42,325 nt of DNA from assembly GCA_014240065.1 (NCBI GenBank), contig JAAZXR010000035.1, positions 1 through 42,325 on the forward strand, in the 5' to 3' direction. The notes beneath the pieces were generated by a model. That model saw nothing but the letters and a program-made list of their open reading frames with translations, had not been told where the DNA came from and did not search any database. Source of the DNA: Myxococcales bacterium (GTDB taxonomy: Bacteria; Myxococcota_A; Polyangia; Nannocystales; Nannocystaceae). Of the stretch, positions 10,074 through 19,686 are shown one piece after another. The position numbers were made by a program, and so were the translations under genes. Position 1 is the stretch's first letter. The number at the start of each line of letters is the position of its first letter.

Positions 10074-10200
10074 AGCTCAAAGTCTACCCCCAATGAGAGG
10101 CCCAGCCCTCGCGATGGGGGTCAACGGGTGCGACGGGCGCAAGCATCGAACACCCGCCCGGACTGCGGGGCCAGTGTACGGCGCCCCCACGCCCTGCTTT

Positions 10201-11271
10201 TTAGTGGAGACGCCCCAACACCTGGGCCAGCGCGGCCGAGTCGTCGGGTGGCACCAGCTGCGGCTGGGCGCCAATGGATGCCGCCAGCTCCGCGATCCCC
10301 CCCACGTCCGACGCCACAATTGGGCGCCCCATGGCATGCGCCTCGGCCACCACGAGCGGGGCGCCTTCGCTGAGCCCTCGGACCGCCCGTGAGGGCACGA
10401 CGACCGCGTCGGCATCTCGAATGAGCGCGCGTTTTGTCGCACCTTGCACCCAGCCCACAAACCTCGCGTCCACACGGAGCTGTTCCGCTCGACGTTCCAA
10501 GGACGCGCGCAGCGGACCGTCTCCGGCGATGACAACGCAGAGCCCCGGGTGCTCCGACGCCGCCTCCAACAGCACGTTCACCCCCTTTTGATCGATCAGC
10601 CGGCCCAAAAACAAGATGTAATCCCGCTCGAGCTCACGGGGAGACGCCCCCCCCTCCATCGTGATCGTGTGACTCATGTGCTCCACTCGCACCTTGTGGG
10701 CGATGTGATGCCATCCGAGCGCCTCGATGATCGCGTCCCGCTTGCGAGTCGACGGCACATGAATGACAGAGGCCCGCGCCAGTCGCTTCGCGATCGCAGC
10801 CCGCAACGGCGCGGGCGAGGCCATCACGATGTCGACGTCGGTGCCGTGACCGTAGAGCTCAAACGGGATCCTCCCAGCGCAAAGGCGCGCCGCGACCAAC
10901 CCACTCGGCAGCCAAAAATGCGCCGCCACGCGGTCGTAGCTGCCCTCCTCAAGCTCTCTCGCGACCGCGCGGTGGAGCGCCCACACATACGCGGGCACCA
11001 GGCACGCCCGCCACGGACGCTCACGGATATTCTCAAGGATTCCGAAGTGCCCCGTCAGGCTCGAAACGCGGCGTGGCGCGTACCAAAAACGCCGCATGCG
11101 AACGCCCGGCCGGAACCGCGCGTCGGTCCACGCGGTCTTCGGTGCGAGCACGGAGACATCTTCACCGCGCGCGACCTCTCGCTCCCAGTGGCGACGCAAG
11201 AACACACCGCGGTCGTCATCCTCGTATTGTGGAAAAGTGGACGTCACCACGAGGGTGCGCCGACACTTCAC
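10201..11271 (-). CDS. Glycosyltransferase, GT4-type (GT-B fold)
   Basis: This is a 356-residue cytosolic glycosyltransferase. The GTG at 11271 is chosen because it overlaps the TGA of the upstream methyltransferase (GTGA), the usual coupling in this operon; a longer in-frame start at 11340 would add an unlikely Cys/His-rich leader. The N-terminal Rossmann half begins RRTLVVTSTFPQYEDDDRGVF. The C-terminal half carries FLGRLIDQKGVNVLLEA, the GT4 linker and nucleotide-binding helix, then GLSEGAPLVVAEAHAMGRPI, where the two Glu match the E-x7-E motif that holds the donor nucleotide. The donor and acceptor sugars are unknown. It is the last of four overlapping genes (flippase, GT, methyltransferase, GT), which implies assembly of a lipid-linked oligosaccharide. 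Confidence 0.9.
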   Translation of the reverse strand: MKCRRTLVVTSTFPQYEDDDRGVFLRRHWEREVARGEDVSVLAPKTAWTDARFRPGVRMRRFWYAPRRVSSLTGHFGILENIRERPWRACLVPAYVWALHRAVARELEEGSYDRVAAHFWLPSGLVAARLCAGRIPFELYGHGTDVDIVMASPAPLRAAIAKRLARASVIHVPSTRKRDAIIEALGWHHIAHKVRVEHMSHTITMEGGASPRELERDYILFLGRLIDQKGVNVLLEAASEHPGLCVVIAGDGPLRASLERRAEQLRVDARFVGWVQGATKRALIRDADAVVVPSRAVRGLSEGAPLVVAEAHAMGRPIVASDVGGIAELAASIGAQPQLVPPDDSAALAQVLGRLH

Positions 11272-11984
11272 GCAGTGCGCTCCAACGTGAGGACCATGAA
11301 GCCGCCCAGCCTCGCGAGCGGACCGTCCATCAGCTTCCACTCCAACGCCCGACTCATGGCCCCCACCAGCGGGAGGCGATTCACGGCGGGGTGCGGCGTC
11401 ATCACCCGGATCCCGGCGACGTCCACCAGCTGCGTCCGCTCGGGCACGTGCGCCAGCGCCTCATCGAGGTTCCAAAAGCGCGTCTCAATCGCGCCCTCGT
11501 CGAAGGTCGCGGAGGTCTTCCGCGGCCCAAAGAGCCGCTTGATCAAATAACGAATCGACGCGCGATTGTAGATGTCGATCACGAGGTGGCCGCCCGGACG
11601 CACGACCCGCACCATCTCCGCGAGCGCGGCGTCGAAATTGGGGACGTGCGCCAGCACCTTGAATGAGCAGGCCACATCGAAGCTCGCGTCCTCAAACGGA
11701 AGATCGGTGCAGTCCGCCTCCTGCACGTCCAAGTTCCGAGCCTTGGCGTGGGTCAACATGCCGGGTGACAAGTCGATGCCTTTCGCGGCGCTCGCGAACT
11801 CTGCGATGCGACCGAGCACCAAGCCAGTCCCACACCCCACCTCGAGCACGCGCTTGCCCTCCCCCACCCGACGGACAAGCTCGGCCGCTTGGTCGTCGAT
11901 CAGCTTGTGATAACCAACGTCACGTCCGTCGTCATACCCCGTCGCGAACTCATCGTAGTAACTTCGATTATCCGTGCTGGTCAT
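11268..11984 (-). CDS. Class I SAM-dependent methyltransferase
   Basis: This is a 238-residue soluble methyltransferase of the Methyltransf_11/25 type. The AdoMet-binding motif I is RVLEVGCGTGLVLGRIAE, the acidic end of strand 2 is KGIDLSPGML, motif II is EADCTDLPFEDASFD and the post-motif is RVVRPGGHLVIDIYN. Its ATG at 11984 lies 17 bp inside the preceding glycosyltransferase gene, and its stop overlaps the next glycosyltransferase start by 4 bp, so translation is coupled on both sides. In this context it most likely methylates a sugar or a carrier-linked intermediate (inference); ubiquinone-type methylation is an alternative by sequence alone. Confidence 0.88.
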   Translation of the reverse strand: MTSTDNRSYYDEFATGYDDGRDVGYHKLIDDQAAELVRRVGEGKRVLEVGCGTGLVLGRIAEFASAAKGIDLSPGMLTHAKARNLDVQEADCTDLPFEDASFDVACSFKVLAHVPNFDAALAEMVRVVRPGGHLVIDIYNRASIRYLIKRLFGPRKTSATFDEGAIETRFWNLDEALAHVPERTQLVDVAGIRVMTPHPAVNRLPLVGAMSRALEWKLMDGPLARLGGFMVLTLERTA

Positions 11985-13086
11985 CCAACCGTCGGTACAA
12001 CGTTTGGTATGCGCTCGCTAGTAGCTTCGAAGAAAAATGGGCCGCGATCAGCGCGTGGGCGTCGGCGCGCCACCGCTTCGCCGCGGCTTCATCCGGCAGC
12101 GCCGCGCTGAATTCACTGGCAAACTGAGCCTCGTCACCCGCGAGTGGCAGGCGCGCTCCCACCTGCAGTCCCCCCGCTTCGGCGACCTCAAAAATCTCGC
12201 TCAGGGGCTTGAAATCAAGCGCCAGGAGGCCGAGCCCCTGCGCGAGGCCCTCCAGCAAGGTCAGCGGGAGGTCCACTTTCTTCCGGACGTGATCGGCGAC
12301 AAAGAGCTGACACCCGCAGCGCCGCACCAGGGCGTCGAAATCGTCCACGTGCCCTAGCAGCTCGACCTTGCCGTTGCCAAGTTCAGCGCTCAGCTCCGCC
12401 CGAAGCAGCGCCCGCGCGTCGGCGTCTCGCGCTCCCTTGGGCCGACAGGCGACCACGAGCCGCCACGCCGACCCCTCACCGCTCGGCAGAGATCGCGCGC
12501 ACGTGATCAAGCGTCGCGCCGTCGCCGGATCGAGGTCACCCGCATACAACAAGACTCTCGGCACCGGCCCCCCCCGCGGCGCTCCCAGCGTCACGCCTGG
12601 GTAGATCCGCACGACCCTGGCCGCGTCGAGGCCGCTCTCCACCAAGCGCGCGCGCGTGTGCTCCGACAGCGTCACCACGGCGTCGAGCCCCCGCAGGTGC
12701 GGCACCATCCGCTCGACTCCGTCGGCCGACATCACGTTTTGAATCACGGGGCGGCCTGGCCCCGTCATCCTCAGGGCACGAACGACCCGCGAGGTGACGC
12801 CGTTGGGCGTGAAGAAAAAATGCAGCCCCTCGCGCCGGTGCGATGGACGAACGAGCTCGCTGAGGACCGAGATCTTGGCCCTCATGCTCGGCGCGTGCCC
12901 CATGGGTGCGCGTTCGACGACGTGATCGGCCGCCCCCGCGCGCAGCGGATGCGCAGGATCGCCGAAGTACGTGAACACCTCCCCCGGCGGCATGGACTCG
13001 AGCAAGTAGCGGACCAGGACGCTCGACCCGTCTGCGAAGGGGGGTCGCAAGGGCTTGCTCACCAAGAACCAACGGGAGCTAGCCAC
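11968..13086 (-). CDS. Glycosyltransferase family 1/4-like
   Basis: This is a 372-residue predicted GT-B glycosyltransferase. The GTG at 13086 sits 8 bp inside the end of the flippase gene and opens with ASSRWFLVSKPLRPPFADGS, the N-terminal strand and loop of GT-B enzymes; the longer frame to 13134 is rejected. The N-half contains HFFFTPNGVTSRVVRAL and VVTLSEHTRARLVESG (a common pre-linker segment). The C-half has RVLLYAGDLDPATARRLI and VDLPLTLLEGLAQGLGLLALD, equivalent to the donor-binding region, although only one Glu of the usual E-x7-E pair is recognisable. It may therefore be a divergent or weakly active member. It is the second gene of the overlapping operon. Confidence 0.85.
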   Translation of the reverse strand: MASSRWFLVSKPLRPPFADGSSVLVRYLLESMPPGEVFTYFGDPAHPLRAGAADHVVERAPMGHAPSMRAKISVLSELVRPSHRREGLHFFFTPNGVTSRVVRALRMTGPGRPVIQNVMSADGVERMVPHLRGLDAVVTLSEHTRARLVESGLDAARVVRIYPGVTLGAPRGGPVPRVLLYAGDLDPATARRLITCARSLPSGEGSAWRLVVACRPKGARDADARALLRAELSAELGNGKVELLGHVDDFDALVRRCGCQLFVADHVRKKVDLPLTLLEGLAQGLGLLALDFKPLSEIFEVAEAGGLQVGARLPLAGDEAQFASEFSAALPDEAAAKRWRADAHALIAAHFSSKLLASAYQTLYRRLDDQHG

Positions 13087-14539
13087 GGCGCCGCAGCTCC
13101 TTAACCTCAGCCAACGACACCACCCGCACCCCAAACACAGCCGCGCAAAATGCCAGCGTCAACATCACGAGCTTGACCAAAATGAGCGGCTTCGACGCGG
13201 GGCTCCACATCGCGCCGAGGCCGTACACCCCGGCGATCACAGCCGCGATTTTGATCAGCCACAGCGCCGGCAGCCGCACGCCAAAATGGTGATGCAGGGC
13301 GACCAGTGAGGCGAGCGCGCCCACGCCACCGGCGCTCATGACCGCCCACGCCACGCCGTCGCTGCCGGTCTTCGGAGCCCCGACCCACGCGCCCGCAGCG
13401 GACACGCCCAGCGCCAGCGCCACCAGCAACAACGCGGTGCGTGAGCGCTGGCTGCTGTTGAGGATCCACGCCACCGTCACCGTCATCGAATAGCCCGAGT
13501 ATCCGACCACGATGCGGCGCAAGTCATCCGCGGCGACGCCGTAGGAGGGCGGGAACAGCAGCGCCATAATCCCCGGCGCCGCGGCGGCCGCCACCGTCGC
13601 CATCAGCGCCAGCAGCACCACCATGACCTTCGCTGTCTGGGTCACGTAGTCGCGCACGCGCTCGGTCTCCCCCTCGGCGTGGAGCGTCGCGATGAGCGGG
13701 AACATCAGCAGGCTGATCGCGTTGAGCAGGCTGTACGGGACCTGCGCGACGTACTGCGCCCCAGAATAATATCCGACCGCCTCTTTGAGGGCGGCGTCCA
13801 CAGCGAAGTGCTTCAGGATGAACAAGTCCATCGAGAGCAGGAGGTTGGTGGACAAGGTGAAGATGATGAGGATCCCCGCGAGCTCTGTCATCGGCGCCCC
13901 CTCGGTCGCGGGGCCCGACGCCGCGGGTCGCACCCGCCGCACCCACAGCATCGAGACCGTGAACGCCACGACGCTCGCCGCGGTGAAGCCTCCCAACGTC
14001 AACGTCAGCCCCAGACCAAGCGCCGCCGCCATGATGATCAAGCCCGCCTTCGCGGTGGCCATGAGGATGTCGAGTGCGGCCTGCCGCGGGAACGCTCGCC
14101 GGGCGTTGATGGTGCCGATATTCACCGCGTAGAGCGCGTAGATAAAGGAGATCGGCGCGACGATCCTGATGGGTCCGGTCAGCGAAGGCTCCGAGAGCGC
14201 CCGCGCGAACCACGGCGCGCCGACGAAGAACGTCACGCTGACGATCCCACCCAGCGCTCCGGCGAGCCGAAACCCGCGCCCACGCACAGCGTCGTAGCTC
14301 GGGGTGCCGCGCTCATACTCGGCGGCGAGCGGGCGGCTCACGGTGAACATCAGCGTGTAGATGATCACCATGTTCGGGACGGCGATCAGCCTCCCCACCG
14401 CGCTGTAGGACCCGAAGGTAGAGGGATCGATGAGCCGGGTCAGCGCGAGCACCGTCGCGTACGACGCGATGAGAAAATACAGCTTCGCGAACCCCAAGAG
14501 CGCGCCACCAGACCCGAGCCCCTTTGCCTTCGTTCCCAT
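13079..14539 (-). CDS. Oligosaccharide flippase/polysaccharide transporter (MOP superfamily, Wzx-like)
   Basis: This is a 486-residue integral inner-membrane protein with about 12-14 hydrophobic segments spread evenly. The N-terminus has the hallmark LYFLIASYATVLALTRLIDPSTFGSYSAVGRLIA of Polysacc_synt flippases. Further helices carry few charges, as expected for flippases of undecaprenyl-linked oligosaccharides. The ATG at 14539 is chosen because it begins just before the first helix; an ATG at 14560 adds seven residues and is also possible. It is the first gene of the overlapping GT/methyltransferase operon, which strongly suggests that the product of those enzymes is its cargo. No polymerase or ligase is seen here. 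Confidence 0.9.
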   Translation of the reverse strand: MGTKAKGLGSGGALLGFAKLYFLIASYATVLALTRLIDPSTFGSYSAVGRLIAVPNMVIIYTLMFTVSRPLAAEYERGTPSYDAVRGRGFRLAGALGGIVSVTFFVGAPWFARALSEPSLTGPIRIVAPISFIYALYAVNIGTINARRAFPRQAALDILMATAKAGLIIMAAALGLGLTLTLGGFTAASVVAFTVSMLWVRRVRPAASGPATEGAPMTELAGILIIFTLSTNLLLSMDLFILKHFAVDAALKEAVGYYSGAQYVAQVPYSLLNAISLLMFPLIATLHAEGETERVRDYVTQTAKVMVVLLALMATVAAAAAPGIMALLFPPSYGVAADDLRRIVVGYSGYSMTVTVAWILNSSQRSRTALLLVALALGVSAAGAWVGAPKTGSDGVAWAVMSAGGVGALASLVALHHHFGVRLPALWLIKIAAVIAGVYGLGAMWSPASKPLILVKLVMLTLAFCAAVFGVRVVSLAEVKELRRRG

Positions 14540-14692
14540 ACGCGCAGACTCATAACACATACGGTCCAACGCCGACGCGCCCGCCGCTCCCAATCGACGC
14601 GGAGGCGACGCTGTGCCTCCGGACATCGACGAATGGATGTCCGCTACCCAAGCGAACAGAGCGCGGCGGGGAGCGACGCTGTGCGACGCCCC

Positions 14693-16942
14693 CTAGAAAA
14701 ACGACAGCTTGGCGATATTCCCGGTGAGCGTGCGCGAGAGTTCCTCTCGAAGTTTCTTCACCTCCGCCGCTCGCGCGGCGTCTTGAATGAGGTTCTTCTG
14801 CTCTGAGAGGTCGCCTTTTGAGTCGAAGAAGAGCTCCTCGCTGTTACGGAGATCCGTCATGAACACCAGACCGTCCCGGCGCACGCTGCGTCGCAGGAAG
14901 TCTCCGAAGGAGGCCTTCACCGAGGTGGTCGTACAAAAAATCGGCCGATGGGGATCGAGCGCCTCCGGCTCAAGCGCAGGGATCGCCAGGCTCTGCCCGT
15001 CCAGGTCGTCTCGCGGCGGCTCAAGCCCGACAAAGTCCAGCAACGTGGGCACGACGTCGACGAGCGCCACGGGAGTGTCGATGTGACGCGGCTCCATCCC
15101 CGGGATCCGCACGAGCAGCGGCACGTGCACCGACTCCTCGTGGCACGTCCTCGCGTGGTTGATGTTGCCGTGCTCTTTGAACTCCTCGCCATGATCCGCA
15201 GACACGATGACGATGGTGTTCTCCCACAAGCTCCCCTCGTCTTGATATCGGAGGTACTCGAGGAGGAACTTCAGCATCTGATCAGTGTCCGCGACCTCTC
15301 CTTGGTACCTCGAACGCCGAGACTTCCCGACCTTGAAGCCCGAATCGGGGTGCACGATGTACTGATTGTGCGGACCGTCTGTGTACAGGGTCAGAAAGAA
15401 TGGCGTCTCGCTCAACGGAAAGTCGGGGTCCTGCTTGAGGAAATCGACACCCAACGCGACCGCAACACGTGACGCGAGCTTGTACCAGGGGCTGCGTTTT
15501 CCGCGGAACCAGTAGTTCAACACCTCATCTTGGCCTTGGAACTGCCCCGGAAGACGCCCGACGAGGTAGCCGCTCGCGACCTTGCCCGTCCGGTATCCCG
15601 CCTCCTTAAGTTGCTCGGCGATCAGCGTCTCCTCGTCCACCACGTTGGGACGATCAGTGTGACTCCTCCACGTCATTTTTCCGGGCCAGCGCCCCGCGAA
15701 CATGCTCGGCATGGACAGCATGGTCATCGAGCTCTGGGAGTAGGCGTTGTCGAACACCCACGACTCCTTGGCCAGCTCGTCGAGGTACGGCGTCGCTGAG
15801 CGCCCCTTCAACTTGGGCTTATCGCGGTAGTCTGTGAAACCGACGGCGTCGGCCCGCAGCGCGTCCACCACGATCCAGACGATATTGTACCGACGGACCT
15901 GGTCGGCTGGCACCTTACCGTACAGCAGGCGCCCGCCGTCGGCGTCCTTGGACGCGGCCTGGGGTGCATCCCCGTCGCAGTCCTCGTCCACGTCATTCCC
16001 GAAGATCTCGGTCGCGTTTGGATTCCTCGCTCGATCCCACGGCGCACAATCGCCGCCGGCGAGCTTGTGCGAGAAACCGTCACGATCGACATCCGTCAGG
16101 TCCTGCAGCGCGCGAACGCTGGCGGGGAAGACGAAGCCCCCTTTCACCAGGCGGCGCGCGCCCTCCACAGAAGGAAACAGATGGAGGGCGGTGAGCACCG
16201 CCACGAACCAACTCACGAGCGCCACGTGTCGCGCGCGACGTGACATCGACCGCCGGAACAAGAGCAGCCAAGACAGCCACTCCAACGCCACAAACGGGAC
16301 CGCGATGAAGACCAACGTCAAGGTCCCAAGATCGTGTCGAAAATTGACGATGATCCACGCCGTGAACAACGCCACCGGCACGAACGCGTACAACATGAAG
16401 CCCGGGACCCCCCCCGGGATCGGCAATCGAACGCGGGCGTCGAGCTTCCCCAACAGCGCCGGGAGCCAACGACTCCCGGCCACGGTGACGACCGCGGCCG
16501 CGACCGCCGCGACGATCACAAACACCACCGTCAACAGCGCGACGAAGGGGTCTTCGTCCACACGCCGGAGGCGCAAGGTGATCCACACAGTCACCGTCGT
16601 GAGCCCAGCCACCCCCACGAGGAGCGAGAGCGCGGCGGCGTGAAACCACAACACGGGCCCGCGGTCGTCCGCGGTCCGGGAGGTCGCGGCCTCCCACGCG
16701 CTTGAGACACGCGTCGCGTCGATTCGTCGCGTCGCGAGGAACACCAGCGCCCACTGCGGCAAGCCCAAGATCGCCGCCGCGCCCGAGACGATGGCGCAGC
16801 GAAGCAGCACTCCTCCCGCTGAGCTTGGCAACAGCGCCGCTTCGATCAACGCGGCCAACACACCAGCGCTCGCCGCACACGCGATGAAGACGCCCAATTT
16901 CGCGCGCGGTGGCGCGTAGCGAGACGCTGACGTTGTTTGCAC
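14693..16942 (-). CDS. Polytopic membrane sulfatase-like enzyme with MopE-like metal motif (1)
   Basis: This is a protein of about 749 residues in the inner membrane. The first ~260 residues hold about seven hydrophobic helices. Residues ~281-323 form a DxDxDG...GGDC...DEDCDG block that matches the putative metal-binding motif family (MopE-type). The alkaline-phosphatase/sulfatase fold follows: VDALRAD (about 357-363) as first metal ligands and DHGEEF (about 581) as later ligands. The position of the catalytic formylglycine reads SSMTMLSMPSMF, with no C/S-x-P-x-R, so the enzyme may be a transferase or phospho/sulfo-hydrolase using Ser/Thr. The GTG at 16942 is a best guess: the frame is open to 17293 but the extra leader looks non-coding. 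A GTG at 16951 is equally possible. It lies upstream of the glycan operon. Confidence 0.83.
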   Translation of the reverse strand: MQTTSASRYAPPRAKLGVFIACAASAGVLAALIEAALLPSSAGGVLLRCAIVSGAAAILGLPQWALVFLATRRIDATRVSSAWEAATSRTADDRGPVLWFHAAALSLLVGVAGLTTVTVWITLRLRRVDEDPFVALLTVVFVIVAAVAAAVVTVAGSRWLPALLGKLDARVRLPIPGGVPGFMLYAFVPVALFTAWIIVNFRHDLGTLTLVFIAVPFVALEWLSWLLLFRRSMSRRARHVALVSWFVAVLTALHLFPSVEGARRLVKGGFVFPASVRALQDLTDVDRDGFSHKLAGGDCAPWDRARNPNATEIFGNDVDEDCDGDAPQAASKDADGGRLLYGKVPADQVRRYNIVWIVVDALRADAVGFTDYRDKPKLKGRSATPYLDELAKESWVFDNAYSQSSMTMLSMPSMFAGRWPGKMTWRSHTDRPNVVDEETLIAEQLKEAGYRTGKVASGYLVGRLPGQFQGQDEVLNYWFRGKRSPWYKLASRVAVALGVDFLKQDPDFPLSETPFFLTLYTDGPHNQYIVHPDSGFKVGKSRRSRYQGEVADTDQMLKFLLEYLRYQDEGSLWENTIVIVSADHGEEFKEHGNINHARTCHEESVHVPLLVRIPGMEPRHIDTPVALVDVVPTLLDFVGLEPPRDDLDGQSLAIPALEPEALDPHRPIFCTTTSVKASFGDFLRRSVRRDGLVFMTDLRNSEELFFDSKGDLSEQKNLIQDAARAAEVKKLREELSRTLTGNIAKLSFF

Positions 16943-17367
16943 GGAGCCCACCGAGGAGGAGTATATACATCGACGTTTCGAGTTCAATCGACAAATCCCG
17001 GACGCGCCGGAGCGGCCAGAAACGGACACTCGACGACGCGTACTCGGACTATTTGAGCTCCGACCGACCGATTTCGTCATTCGCATCCCAGGGGCTCTCC
17101 ATCGTCCGCGCTCCGAGCCGTCAGCCAGGAGGAGGCGACGAGATCCATGGTGGAGGCCCTCCCGCCGCAGTTCCCGACTCTGCCACGCCACGATGAGCGA
17201 GTTGTGGTCCGTCGGACTCGGTCGGCATCCACGCCATGAACACCGCGAGAACCCAAGCCCCGGACAAGCGACGCGCGCTCGCGCCGCCTCCAATCGTTAA
17301 GGGCGCGTTGACGCTTCGCCCCAGCCGCGTCCTCCTTCCCGGGTGTACGCCGACGCCTACATTCCCC
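16943..17367. other. Intergenic region between the two sulfatase-like genes
   Basis: This 425-bp stretch has open minus-strand frames because of base composition, but none looks like protein. One reading at 17121-17420 has a short hydrophobic segment (GAWVLAVFMAWM) without a convincing start or ribosome site. The region probably holds the promoter or leader of the downstream sulfatase-like gene, which argues that the two are not tightly coupled. No terminator hairpin or known motif was seen. Confidence 0.6.
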
Positions 17368-19506
17368 TCACTGCCCGTTCGACCACGTGCTGAGGATCGC
17401 CCCTTCGTGCAAGTACGCATGAAGCGCGCGGGCGTATCGAACGGAATCGACCGCCGCCTCCACTTCCGCGGGACTCCTCTCGGGATGCCGTGGATCGAGG
17501 AGGGTGCCCGCGTTGTCGGTGCGGCTGAAGACGAACTTCGCCGCTCCGTCGAACGCCGCCACCATCTCCATCAGCAGAAGGCCGTCTTGGCGGTGACGCC
17601 ATACATCGCTGAAGAGAAGACGCTGTTCATCGGGCTCGCCGAACAGACTTCGACCGTCCAGGTAGGTCGGCGCCGGCGTCTCCGTCAGTTCGAAGATGGT
17701 GGGGACAATATCGACAATACTCACCGGCGTCCCCACACGCCCTACGGGCAGCCCTGCTCCCCCCACCACCAGCGGGACGTGGATCTCATCCTCGGTGAGC
17801 CCGAAGCCATGCATCCGATCGCTGTGGAGCAGCCTCTCCCCGTGATCCGCGGTCAGGATGTAGGCGACGTCTGGGTCCCGCTGAATCGCCGCATCGATGA
17901 GACGGTCGATCTGCGCGTCCACGAAGTGAATCTCATGATCGTATTCGGCGGCGACGCCAATACCAAACGTGGGAGAATCCGGATGGCGTGTCGACGGGGA
18001 ATGGGGTCCAAAGAGATGAACCCACATGAACCATGACTGCGCTGCGGAGAGCTCCTCGAGCGTCTCGATGGCGCGATCGACGACCGCATCATCAGGGTCT
18101 CTGCCCTCGATTTCATCCCCCTCAACGAAGACATCGAAGCCTGCGGCGAGTCCCGTCGACGGATCAAGCAGCTCGGAGAACCGATCGTCCACCACCGCCG
18201 CGGTGCTCATGCCTCGACGCTGCAGCCACCACGGCAGCGGCGGTGGATTCTTCGACTCAGGCAACATGAACAGATGCAGGGGGCGCTCGCCCTCCAAGAA
18301 CTCTGGCTGTGAGCGGGCACGCAACATGCGACTCTTGGTGGTCTCAAAGTACGGCTCCCAACGCAGTCGCCTCGCGAACACCCCTCGAAGCAGCGTCGGG
18401 ATCGCGATGCTCGTCCACGTCCCCGTCGTATAGGCCCGCTCATAGATCCGCAGGGCCGGCGCCCGTCGTTCGAGCGCCGGGGTCGTCTTTTGCGGATAGC
18501 CGAACAGGCTCATGTGATCCGCGCGGAGCGTCTCCACGGTGATGAGCAGCACGCTGCGTGGGGCGGGCTTCGTCGCGAGCGGGACGCTCGCGGGGTCAAT
18601 TGCTCTGCGAACTGCGTCCGCACCTGAACAGTCTTGGTCGATTCCATCACCCGGGAGGTCCTGGGCTCCGGGAGAGATCTCACCGTCCCACGCCGCACAG
18701 TCTCCGCCCCATAGGACGTGGGAGAATCCATCCGCGTCCACGTCGCTGAGGCTGCGAAGCGAGGTCAATGCGTGGCCGCTCATTGGCGCTGAAAACAGCG
18801 CCCCCGCCCACGGTGCGGGCGAGCCTCGCATGAACATGAAGGGGAGCAACGCCGCCGCCATCGTCGCGACGAATCCGAGGGAGTCGCGGATCGAGTGAGC
18901 GCGGGTCGAGGCGAACGACGTGACGACAAACCCTAGCGTAGACAGGACCGCAAAACGTAGCGTCGCGTGGGCCGCGGGGTGCTCCCCAGGAAAGAAGGAG
19001 CGATCCACAATCGCGGCGATGAGGGCCAGGCCGCACAGCACCCCGCGCAGCAACCAACGTTTTGTTCGCGACCCCGTGAGCGCCGCCGAGCTGGAGCCAT
19101 CAGGTCGAGGACCAAATATCCACGACAACCCGTAGATTCCAAGGCCTACGACGACACTCGCGGCGAGCCCGGCCAGCGCGAGCCCGTGGTTGCGATGACC
19201 GAGCCTCACGAACACCCCTAGATCCATGGCGAGCCACAGCGCATAGCCCAAGGCGACCACGCCCCAAATGGCCCGCGCCCGCGGGACCCGAGCTTGGGCG
19301 GGACCTTCGAGCAATCCAAACCAGAGGCTCCCCACCAAGCCTCCGCTCGCGCAACCGAGGCCCGCCGCAGCCAACCAGGCCTCCCAAGGGCCGCCATCGC
19401 TGAGGACGAAATCTACCAAGCAACTGATGGCACCCGCACACGCGAAGCCCGTTACGAACCTTGACGCGTGGCGAATTTGACGCTCTGGCTCCAGTGCTGC
19501 GGTCAT
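17368..19506 (-). CDS. Polytopic membrane sulfatase-like enzyme with MopE-like metal motif (2)
   Basis: This is a 712-residue paralogue of the downstream sulfatase-like protein. The ATG at 19506 is preceded by GGAGGAG five bases upstream, an excellent ribosome site. About seven hydrophobic segments fill residues ~17-235. A MopE-like DVDADG...GGDC...IDQDCSG block is at ~253-295. The catalytic domain has VETLRADHMSLFG (about 321) and DHGERLLHSDRMHGFGL (about 546). The formylglycine position reads TWTSIAIPTLLRG, again lacking C/S-x-P-x-R. The domain order is the same as in its neighbour, so duplication is likely, though the two are quite diverged. Transfer or removal of phosphoryl or sulfuryl groups on envelope glycans is the likely role, with the active domain outside the membrane (inference). 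Confidence 0.85.
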   Translation of the reverse strand: MTAALEPERQIRHASRFVTGFACAGAISCLVDFVLSDGGPWEAWLAAAGLGCASGGLVGSLWFGLLEGPAQARVPRARAIWGVVALGYALWLAMDLGVFVRLGHRNHGLALAGLAASVVVGLGIYGLSWIFGPRPDGSSSAALTGSRTKRWLLRGVLCGLALIAAIVDRSFFPGEHPAAHATLRFAVLSTLGFVVTSFASTRAHSIRDSLGFVATMAAALLPFMFMRGSPAPWAGALFSAPMSGHALTSLRSLSDVDADGFSHVLWGGDCAAWDGEISPGAQDLPGDGIDQDCSGADAVRRAIDPASVPLATKPAPRSVLLITVETLRADHMSLFGYPQKTTPALERRAPALRIYERAYTTGTWTSIAIPTLLRGVFARRLRWEPYFETTKSRMLRARSQPEFLEGERPLHLFMLPESKNPPPLPWWLQRRGMSTAAVVDDRFSELLDPSTGLAAGFDVFVEGDEIEGRDPDDAVVDRAIETLEELSAAQSWFMWVHLFGPHSPSTRHPDSPTFGIGVAAEYDHEIHFVDAQIDRLIDAAIQRDPDVAYILTADHGERLLHSDRMHGFGLTEDEIHVPLVVGGAGLPVGRVGTPVSIVDIVPTIFELTETPAPTYLDGRSLFGEPDEQRLLFSDVWRHRQDGLLLMEMVAAFDGAAKFVFSRTDNAGTLLDPRHPERSPAEVEAAVDSVRYARALHAYLHEGAILSTWSNGQ

Positions 19507-19686
19507 CCAAGCTCCTCCAAACCTGGCAAGGTTACACTTCATCGGGCATCCACGCATCCCGGGTCCTGCGCCCATTTGGTCCTCAGATTCCCGAATATCC
19601 CACGCGGAGTGTCACGAACCGACGGAGGCGACACTTGAGGGGGCACAGCGGCGGCGACCGTGAATACAGTATGCTCCAATGAGACG

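Noticed and set aside
13023-13134. Upstream start for the second glycosyltransferase at 13134
   Set aside because: Leader is Cys/Arg-rich and would lie inside the flippase coding end; GTG at 13086 matches the operon's coupling pattern.
17121-17420. Possible small membrane gene between the sulfatase-like genes
   Set aside because: One short hydrophobic stretch only, no ribosome site, overlaps the stop region of the upstream gene, rest is low-complexity.
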